A stretch of DNA of 6,392 bases from NCBI GenBank assembly GCA_017965125.1, contig JAGCQO010000276.1, positions 1 to 6,392 on the forward strand. The letters run 5' to 3'. Positions 1-5,043 of this stretch are shown here, in pieces. Below the pieces are notes generated by a model, which was given only the letters and a program-made list of their open reading frames with translations, searched no databases and was not told the DNA's origin. Numbering within the stretch: position 1 is the first letter of the stretch; every line of letters starts with the position of its first letter. The DNA is from Paludibacteraceae bacterium (lineage in GTDB: Bacteria; Bacteroidota; Bacteroidia; Bacteroidales; Paludibacteraceae). The translations under genes were made by a program, and so were the position numbers.

Positions 1-2
1 AG

Positions 3-776
3 GTGCTGAAGAAAAAAGTCGATAAAAAGTACGAAATGATCGGTGCGTCCGACGCTCTGCAGAAGGTGAAGGACATAATCGACAAGGTGGCGACCACCGA
101 CGCGCGAATCCTCATCACCGGGCCTAACGGAACAGGAAAGGAAGTCGTCGCACGCCAGATTTACTCGATGAGCAACCGTGCAAGCAGACCTTTCGTCGAG
201 GTCAACTGCGCCGCCATTCCATCGGAACTTATCGAGAGCGAGCTTTTCGGACACGAGAAAGGCGCGTTCACATCAGCCATAAAAACACGAAGCGGAAAGT
301 TCGAGCAGGCGAACGGAGGAACGATTTTCCTCGATGAGATAGGCGACATGAGCCTTTCTGCACAGGCGAAAGTGCTGAGATGTCTGCAGGAGAACGTCAT
401 CTCGCCAGTCGGCTCGGACAAGGACATAAAGATAGACGTGAGAGTGATAGCCGCGACCAACAAGAACCTGAAGGAGGAGATAGAAAAGGGCAACTTCCGC
501 GAGGACCTTTACCACCGTCTGAGCGTGATCCTGATAAACGTGCCGGCACTCGACGAAAGAAAAGAGGACATCCCTCTGCTCATAAACCACTTCGCAAAGC
601 AGATATGCGAGGAGCAGGGCACAGCCGTGAAGACTTTCGATGACAAGGCGATAAAGAAGCTGCAGGAAAGAAGTTGGACCGGAAACATCAGAGAGCTGAG
701 AAACGTCGTGGAGCGACTCATCATCCTCGGCGGACAGAAGATAACACCAGACGACGTGGACAACTTTGTGAATTAA
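3..776 (+). CDS. Sigma-54-dependent response regulator, AAA+ domain (5' partial, no Fis-type HTH)
   Basis: This is the C-terminal part of an NtrC-family activator, a cytoplasmic ATPase that remodels RNA polymerase carrying sigma-54 (RpoN). Residues below are counted from position 3. Visible motifs: Walker A GPNGTGKE (40-47), the sigma-54-contacting loop as GAFTSA (87-92; the textbook form is GAFTGA), Walker B ending in D111-E112, sensor I asparagine N153 in AATN, an arginine-finger region FREDLYHR (165-172), and sensor II in GNIRELRN (227-234). The protein ends about 20 residues after sensor II, with no Fis-type helix-turn-helix. The same ending is recalled for Bacteroidetes receiver-AAA+ regulators. 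The GTG at position 3 is unlikely to be the true start: it lies in what looks like the linker after a receiver domain, so the gene probably begins left of the window. Family is certain; the target genes are unknown. A histidine kinase partner is not visible here. Confidence 0.93.
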   Translation: MLKKKVDKKYEMIGASDALQKVKDIIDKVATTDARILITGPNGTGKEVVARQIYSMSNRASRPFVEVNCAAIPSELIESELFGHEKGAFTSAIKTRSGKFEQANGGTIFLDEIGDMSLSAQAKVLRCLQENVISPVGSDKDIKIDVRVIAATNKNLKEEIEKGNFREDLYHRLSVILINVPALDERKEDIPLLINHFAKQICEEQGTAVKTFDDKAIKKLQERSWTGNIRELRNVVERLIILGGQKITPDDVDNFVN

Positions 777-791
777 GAAGCGATTTTTTAT

Positions 792-815
792 AACTGGAAA
801 ATCTGTTTTCCGGTT
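792..815 (+). other. Small hairpin between the regulator and the LtaS-like gene
   Basis: The arms at 792-801 (aactggaaaa) and 806-815 (ttttccggtt) pair over 10 bp with one G-T wobble and a 4-base loop. Only a short, broken T run follows (ttct), so it would be a weak terminator at best. It lies 16 bp after the regulator's stop codon and 20 bp before the next ATG. It could be a weak terminator or attenuator, or an mRNA-end structure. A poor promoter-like pair (TTTG at 765-768 and TATAACTG at 789-796, spacing 20) overlaps it and could drive the next gene. The function is not established. Confidence 0.45.
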
Positions 816-835
816 TCTAAGACTCATAACATAAA

Positions 836-2803
836 ATGAAAAGACTCATTGGAACTCTCAGAGGCAACATCTATGCAGTAGTTATCATCAATTTGCTGCT
901 GGCAATGCTGGTTTACACGCTCTGCCGCCTCGAGTTTTACTTGGTGAACAAAGCCGATTTCTTCCCAGAGGTCGCCGACTTGAGAACAATCTTCTTGGGC
1001 GGACTGAAATTCGACCTCACTGCCGTGCTTTACTCAAACATCGTGTACATAGCGATGATGATAATCCCGTTCAAGTTCAGATACGGCAACGTCTATCAGA
1101 AAGTGGCGAAGTGGCTTTTCATCGTCGTTAATGCGATATGCGTGATTATAAACCTCAGCGATTCTGTTTACTTCAAGTTCACAGGCCGCAGAACCACGAT
1201 GTCGTTTTTCTCGGAGTTCCAGAATGACAACAATCTCGGGTCGGTTTTCGCCGAAGGAATCGTGCAATACTGGTACGTCAGCGTTACTGCGGTTGTGATA
1301 ATCGCACTGTGCGCGTTGCTTTACTTCAGACCCGATTTCTCCAAAAGAACGCCGAGCAGATTCCGTCCTTGGGTTTATTACACCGGAAACACGATTGCCA
1401 TGGCGGTGGCTGTGTTCTTCATTGTCAACGGCATGAGAGGCGGATTCGGCAGTTTTGTCAGGCCGATAACACTCAGCAACGCAAACGCTTTCGTGACCAA
1501 GCCGCTCGAGGCGTCCATCGTGCTCAACACTCCTTTCTGCATGATGAGGACGATAGGAAACAAGCCGTACTCCGACCCTAAGTATTTCAAGACAGAGGAA
1601 GAGGCGGACAAGATTTTCAGACCTGTCGTCGAGCCGCATCCTAATGGCGACTTCAAGAGAATGAACGTGGTTGTGATTATCCTTGAAAGCTTCAGCAAGG
1701 AGTTCGTCGGCGAACTGAACAAGGACCTCGACGGAGGGAAGTACGAAGGCTTCACGCCGTTCCTCGACTCGCTGATACAACACAGCCTGACGTTTGAATA
1801 CACCTTCGCCAACGGCAGAAAGTCCATCGACGCGATGCCTTCGGTGCTGAGCAGCATACCACGATTCTATGAGCCTTACTTCCTCACGGAGTACAGCAAC
1901 AACAAAGTGAGCGGCCTGGCAGGGGAGCTCTCGAAGAAGGGTTATTACACAGCCTTCTTCCACGGCGCGCCAAACGGTTCGATGGGCTTCGAGGCATTTG
2001 CTAAGGTGTCGGGATTCCAGCAGTACTTCGGCATGACGGAGTACGGCAACGACAAAGACTACGACGGCACATGGGCGATATGGGACGAGGAGTTCATGCA
2101 GTTCTACGCCAGCAAGATGGGCACGTTCAAAGAACCGTTCATGACGGCGCTCTTCTCGGCATCGAGCCACCATCCGTTCCATGTCCCAGAAAAATACAAG
2201 GACATATACAAGGAAGACGGCATACACCCTCTGCACAAGTGCGTCAAGTATTCCGACAACGCGATAAGGAAATTCTTCGACAACGCAAAGAAGCAGCCTT
2301 GGTTCAACAACACGCTGTTCGTCATAACCGCCGACCACACAAACGGTCTTACGAGAAAAGAGTACACCACCGACGCCGGCAACTTCAAAGTGCCGATTAT
2401 CTTTTACACCCCGAACGGCGACCTGAAGGGCAGGCTGCCTGAGATAGCGGAGCAGATAGACGTGATGCCGACAATCCTCGGCTACTTGAACTACGACGAG
2501 CCTTACCTCGCCTTCGGTCGTGACCTTCTCGACTCTACGTACACTCAACACTACGCCATAAACAATTACGACCAGACGTTCCAGCTGTTCCAGGACAGCC
2601 TCATGTATCAGTTCGACGGTCAGAACACCAAGGCGGTGTATAATTTCATCTCCGACATCTACTTGCAGAACAACCTTATCGACAAGGTGGACGCGAAGAA
2701 GAAGGATGAGGCTGAGACGAAGATGAAGGCCATGATTCAGCAGTACATCAACCGCATGACGCAGAACAGGCTGACTTATCCGTCTGAGAACGACAAGAAA
2801 TAA
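836..2803 (+). CDS. LtaS-like membrane phosphotransferase (LTA synthase family, sulfatase fold)
   Basis: The 655-residue protein is built like lipoteichoic acid synthase: about five N-terminal membrane helices (roughly 12-32, 52-77, 90-110, 146-164, 183-200), a linker, then an extracytoplasmic sulfatase-fold domain (about 275-560). By analogy with LtaS, likely metal and catalytic residues are E284 (IILESFSKE), the nucleophile position S330 (NGRKSIDAMP), H376 (FFHG), H445 (SSHHPF) and D500-H501 (ITADHTN). LtaS uses threonine where this protein has serine. There is no C/S-x-P-x-R formylglycine signature, so it is not a classical sulfatase. Bacteroidetes have no lipoteichoic acid, so the likely role is transfer of a phospho-group (for example phosphoglycerol or phosphoethanolamine) to an envelope glycan or lipid. 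The substrate cannot be read from sequence. The start at 836 follows an A/T-rich leader typical of Bacteroidetes and begins with a K/R-rich N-terminus just before the first helix. The next gene starts 6 bp after its stop. Confidence 0.92.
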   Translation: MKRLIGTLRGNIYAVVIINLLLAMLVYTLCRLEFYLVNKADFFPEVADLRTIFLGGLKFDLTAVLYSNIVYIAMMIIPFKFRYGNVYQKVAKWLFIVVNAICVIINLSDSVYFKFTGRRTTMSFFSEFQNDNNLGSVFAEGIVQYWYVSVTAVVIIALCALLYFRPDFSKRTPSRFRPWVYYTGNTIAMAVAVFFIVNGMRGGFGSFVRPITLSNANAFVTKPLEASIVLNTPFCMMRTIGNKPYSDPKYFKTEEEADKIFRPVVEPHPNGDFKRMNVVVIILESFSKEFVGELNKDLDGGKYEGFTPFLDSLIQHSLTFEYTFANGRKSIDAMPSVLSSIPRFYEPYFLTEYSNNKVSGLAGELSKKGYYTAFFHGAPNGSMGFEAFAKVSGFQQYFGMTEYGNDKDYDGTWAIWDEEFMQFYASKMGTFKEPFMTALFSASSHHPFHVPEKYKDIYKEDGIHPLHKCVKYSDNAIRKFFDNAKKQPWFNNTLFVITADHTNGLTRKEYTTDAGNFKVPIIFYTPNGDLKGRLPEIAEQIDVMPTILGYLNYDEPYLAFGRDLLDSTYTQHYAINNYDQTFQLFQDSLMYQFDGQNTKAVYNFISDIYLQNNLIDKVDAKKKDEAETKMKAMIQQYINRMTQNRLTYPSENDKK

Positions 2804-2809
2804 GAGGAA
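2803..2809 (+). promoter_or_regulatory. Shine-Dalgarno-like site before the YejM-like gene
   Basis: The short spacer after the taa stop reads gaggaa, a purine-rich Shine-Dalgarno-like string that is not common in Bacteroidetes. It touches the first ATG (2810) but lies at normal spacing, about 5 bases after GAGG, from the second ATG (2813). This favours initiation at 2813, giving a 608-residue protein that begins MKRAF. Re-initiation by ribosomes leaving the upstream gene is also possible. Confidence 0.4.
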
Positions 2810-4639
2810 ATGATGAAAAGAGCGTTTGTTTATTATCTTTTTGAGACGGTTCTGCTGGCGGTTTTGTTTTTCATGTATATGCCATCGTCGTTTGTCGCTC
2901 CGCTGATGGATGGCTGTGGTTATTTGTATTTCACGACGGCTTGTGTCATGCACTCGGCTGTCGTTTTACTCGTGCCGCTGCTTTTGTCGCTGCTGCTCGC
3001 GAAAATTAAACTTCAGAGGGTTTCTGCCGTTGTTTTCATAACGCTCGTCTCGGCGCTTCAGCTATTCGCCATATTGGACAATATGGTGTATCAGCTGTAC
3101 CGCTTCCACATAAACGGCTTCGTCCTGAACATGTTTTTCAGCAGCGCCGGACGACAGATTTTCGACTTTGATGTTGTGCTTTATGTCAAAGCCATTGCGG
3201 TCGTGCTGGCTGTCGTGGCTGCGAACATCCTCATCTGGAGGCTGACGAAGAAACTTGCCGAGAGCGTTTCCACCAAACGGCTAACTCTCGTTTCCGTTCC
3301 TGCCTTGCTGCTTATCTCGCTCTTTGCCAACGGCATAAACGCTTACGGAGCATTCACATGCAGACCGTCAATTATAAAGAGCGCAAGACTGCTGCCTTAC
3401 TATTTCCCACTGACGGCAAACAGTCTTATGACAAGCCTCGGATTTGCCCCCTCCACAACGGCAAACGCAGGCGTGGACATGTCTTTGAGCAAAGGCGATA
3501 TTAATTACCCCACAAGCGAAATAAACAGGGTCAAATTGGACGCTTACCCTAACATCGTTTTCATCTGGATTGACTCGTGGAACAAAAGGGCGTTCACACA
3601 GGATTGTATGCCGAACGTCTATGACTTCGCCTCGCAGAATGTCCGGTTCGACAATCACTTCGCATGCAGCAACGGCACGAGAACAAGCATTTTCTCGACG
3701 TTCTATTCTGTTCCGTCGCTTTACTGGGACGATTTCTCCACAGCCAAAATCAGTCCGGTCTTCATCGACGAGCTTATAAACGACGGCTACGACATTAAAC
3801 TCTACCCTAGCGCATCGCTGGAGGAACCGCCATTCATTCAGACGGTTTTCCAAAGGGTGAAGAACCCAACCATACAAGGGCGTGGTGAAACATCGTTCGA
3901 ACGAGACAAGTCACTGACTGAAGATTTCCTTAAAGACTCGCCCGCTCTGCTCAATGGCAAGAAACCATTTTTCGCATTCCTGTTTTACGACCTCGCCCAC
4001 AGCATAAAATTGCCGCAAGGGACTGAGAAAAAGTTCACTCCTGCTTGGGATTACGCTGACTATTCGTCGCTCAACAACGACACAGACCCGACACCATTCT
4101 TCAACCTTTACAAAAACTGCTGTTACCAAATCGACTTGATGGTCGGTCAAGTCATAAACGCCTTGAAGTCTTCGGGCGAATACGACAACACAATAATCGT
4201 CATTTCCGGCGACCATTCTCAAGAGTTCAACGAGAACCACAAGAATTTCTGGGGGCACAACGGCAACTTCTCGAAGGCACAAATCGGCGTGCCTTTCGTC
4301 TGCCATTTCCCTGGAGCAGAGTCTAAGTTATACAGCCACCGAACCACCCACTACGACCTTGTCCCTACGATACTGCACGACTATCTTGGCGTGAAAAACA
4401 ACGTCCGCGACTACAGCGCCGGCTGCTTGCTGCGGTCCGAGCAGTCGAGATACTGGCAAGTGGTCGGCAGCGACCTCAACTATGCCTTCATCATTCCCGG
4501 TGACACGATTTTAGAGAAGGTTTTCGACGGCAGCCTCCAAATAACTGACGCAAATCTGAACGAAGTTCCGAACTACGAAATCGACCCCGTCGCCTTCAAC
4601 AAAGCAATGGAGGAACTGAACAGATTTTACAAGAAATAG
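2810..4639 (+). CDS. YejM/PbgA-like DUF3413-sulfatase-domain inner membrane protein
   Basis: This 609-residue protein has about five N-terminal membrane helices (roughly 8-23, 43-66, 70-90, 122-143, 158-175) and an extracytoplasmic sulfatase-fold domain (about 245-545). The order and wording of its motifs resemble enterobacterial YejM (PbgA/LapC): NIVFIWIDSW near the domain start, NGTRTSIFSTFYS, then GDHSQEF and a GHNGNFSKAQIGVPF segment. Probable metal-site residues are D255, T292 (nucleophile position), H397 (YDLAHS), D468-H469 and H483. In enteric bacteria the family senses lipopolysaccharide and tunes its synthesis. Here the intact D-H pair suggests a working metal-dependent phosphotransferase or phosphatase, which is inference. 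There is no formylglycine signature. It lies 6 bp after the LtaS-like gene, so the two are probably co-transcribed, and a strong terminator follows 19 bp after its stop. Start codons at 2810 and 2813 are both possible; the spacing of gaggaa favours 2813. Confidence 0.9.
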   Translation: MMKRAFVYYLFETVLLAVLFFMYMPSSFVAPLMDGCGYLYFTTACVMHSAVVLLVPLLLSLLLAKIKLQRVSAVVFITLVSALQLFAILDNMVYQLYRFHINGFVLNMFFSSAGRQIFDFDVVLYVKAIAVVLAVVAANILIWRLTKKLAESVSTKRLTLVSVPALLLISLFANGINAYGAFTCRPSIIKSARLLPYYFPLTANSLMTSLGFAPSTTANAGVDMSLSKGDINYPTSEINRVKLDAYPNIVFIWIDSWNKRAFTQDCMPNVYDFASQNVRFDNHFACSNGTRTSIFSTFYSVPSLYWDDFSTAKISPVFIDELINDGYDIKLYPSASLEEPPFIQTVFQRVKNPTIQGRGETSFERDKSLTEDFLKDSPALLNGKKPFFAFLFYDLAHSIKLPQGTEKKFTPAWDYADYSSLNNDTDPTPFFNLYKNCCYQIDLMVGQVINALKSSGEYDNTIIVISGDHSQEFNENHKNFWGHNGNFSKAQIGVPFVCHFPGAESKLYSHRTTHYDLVPTILHDYLGVKNNVRDYSAGCLLRSEQSRYWQVVGSDLNYAFIIPGDTILEKVFDGSLQITDANLNEVPNYEIDPVAFNKAMEELNRFYKK

Positions 4640-4658
4640 CAACGACGACTTTATTTAT

Positions 4659-4696
4659 AAAAATAGCCAGAGCATCGCTCCGGCTATTTTTTATTT
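4659..4696 (+). terminator. Intrinsic terminator of the sulfatase-fold gene pair
   Basis: The arms at 4659-4673 and 4677-4691 pair over 15 positions with a single A-C mismatch and a 3-base loop (atc): aaaaatagcc on the left pairs with ggctattttt on the right. A T-rich run follows the GC-rich core on the + strand. It starts 19 bp after the stop at 4637-4639. The A-rich left and T-rich right flanks are symmetric, so it could also act on transcripts coming from the right, but no gene is seen on that strand. Confidence 0.88.
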
Positions 4697-4728
4697 ACAA
4701 CCAATCATACCAATGTGCTGTACAACAT

Positions 4729-4745
4729 TGTTACATAACATGTTA
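4729..4745. promoter_or_regulatory. Operator-like inverted repeat
   Basis: The string TGTTA-CA-TAACA-TGTTA holds a perfect 10-bp palindrome (TAACATGTTA, 4736-4745) and a second inverted pair sharing its left half (TGTTA at 4729-4733 with TAACA at 4736-4740). The loop is too short for an RNA hairpin, so a dimeric DNA-binding protein site is the better reading. It lies just upstream of a weak promoter candidate. The region is A/T-rich, so chance is a real alternative. Confidence 0.25.
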
Positions 4746-4750
4746 GATTT

Positions 4751-4783
4751 TTTGGAAAGGCATTTTATATTTAATTAAATTTA
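4751..4783 (+). promoter_or_regulatory. Weak Bacteroidetes-type promoter candidate
   Basis: TTTG at 4751-4754 and TAAATTTA at 4776-4783 resemble the Bacteroides -33 (TTTG) and -7 (TAnnTTTG) elements, with the last base of the -7 box mismatched and a spacing of 21 bp. A start near 4790 would give a transcript running through the structured stretch to the hairpin at 4958-5011. The surrounding A/T richness makes such matches easy to find by chance. The -7 box also overlaps a perfect 12-bp palindrome (ATTTAATTAAAT, 4769-4780). Confidence 0.25.
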
Positions 4784-4810
4784 CGATATGATAAAATTAA
4801 CATTTGTACC

Positions 4811-4898
4811 TTATGCACACCACAACGCGCTCATATCCTCTTTCTCGCATTGTATATTCTGCAATGTTGTGTGGTGTGCTGTGTGAAACGATGCATAA
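4811..4898 (+). repeat. Long inverted repeat with two alternative 3' partners
   Basis: The arm gcacaccacaac at 4815-4826 pairs with gttgtgtggtgtgc at 4866-4879, complementary apart from two extra bases in the right arm. An overlapping left segment, ttatgca (4811-4817), is a perfect complement of tgcataa (4892-4898). The two pairings share 4815-4817, so they compete in part. A small inner stem (cattg at 4848-4852 with caatg at 4862-4866) could form in the loop of the first. The structure lies in the leader before the surface protein gene. Confidence 0.6.
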
Positions 4899-4957
4899 CT
4901 CTCTGATTCTCACCCCCCCCTTGCATCTAAGAGCAGAAGCTGTTTACAAATGACAAT

Positions 4958-5011
4958 AACGCAGGCGGTGTCTTTCTCGGAATGAGAAGGTGTCGCCCGC
5001 ATGCGTTTTTT
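4958..5011 (+). terminator. Terminator-like hairpin just upstream of the surface protein gene
   Basis: The left arm at 4961-4978 (gcaggcggtgtctttctc) pairs with the right arm at 4984-5000 (gagaaggtgtcgcccgc) around a 5-base loop (ggaat), with one bulged T and one A-C mismatch. In an outer register aacgca (4958-4963) pairs with tgcgtt (5002-5007), leaving four right-arm bases bulged. Six T follow at 5006-5011. Both arms contain GGTGTC, which pairs with itself in RNA through four G-U wobbles. It could terminate a transcript from upstream or act as an attenuator for the gene starting near 5044. The short distance to that gene leaves little room for a separate promoter. Confidence 0.7.
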
Positions 5012-5043
5012 ATTGATATAGATAATTTATTAACCAATTAAAT

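Larger units (their letters stand above)
4788..5011 (+). ncRNA. Candidate structured RNA: small RNA or leader/attenuator of the surface protein gene
   Basis: About 220 bases without a recognisable gene contain two strong structures in a row: a long inverted repeat at 4811-4898 and a terminator-like hairpin at 4958-5011. A weak promoter candidate lies just upstream. The hairpin ends about 32 bp before the first possible ATG of the surface protein gene. This layout fits either a free small RNA with its own terminator or a 5' leader that controls read-through into the gene. Two tiny ORFs (4788-4886, 32 residues; 4891-4953, 20 residues) lie within it and could be leader peptides or chance. It does not match any riboswitch class I could recognise. 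Evidence is structural only; both ends are approximate. Confidence 0.35.

Noticed and set aside
3..5. GTG at position 3 as the true start of the response regulator
   Set aside because: It falls in the linker region before the AAA+ domain; members of this family carry a receiver domain upstream, so the window edge is the likelier reason for the short form.
1034..2953. A 639-codon open frame on the minus strand opposite the LtaS-like gene
   Set aside because: It overlaps a gene with clear family motifs. The predicted protein is an Arg/Val/His/Glu-rich string with no recognisable domain, as expected from the codon bias of the opposite strand.
836..4639. Classical sulfatases needing formylglycine maturation (polysaccharide utilisation locus)
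   Set aside because: Neither protein has C/S-x-P-x-R, both have five membrane helices, and no SusC/SusD or glycoside hydrolase genes are present.
4640..5043. tRNA gene, CRISPR array or insertion sequence remnant in the intergenic region
   Set aside because: No cloverleaf, no regularly spaced repeats and no transposase fragment or terminal repeats with target duplication could be found by eye.
836..5043. Sigma-54 promoter (GG-N10-GC type) that would link the regulator to its neighbours
   Set aside because: No convincing TGGCA-N7-TTGC match was seen upstream of 836 or in 4640-5043; a matrix search would be needed to exclude a weak one.
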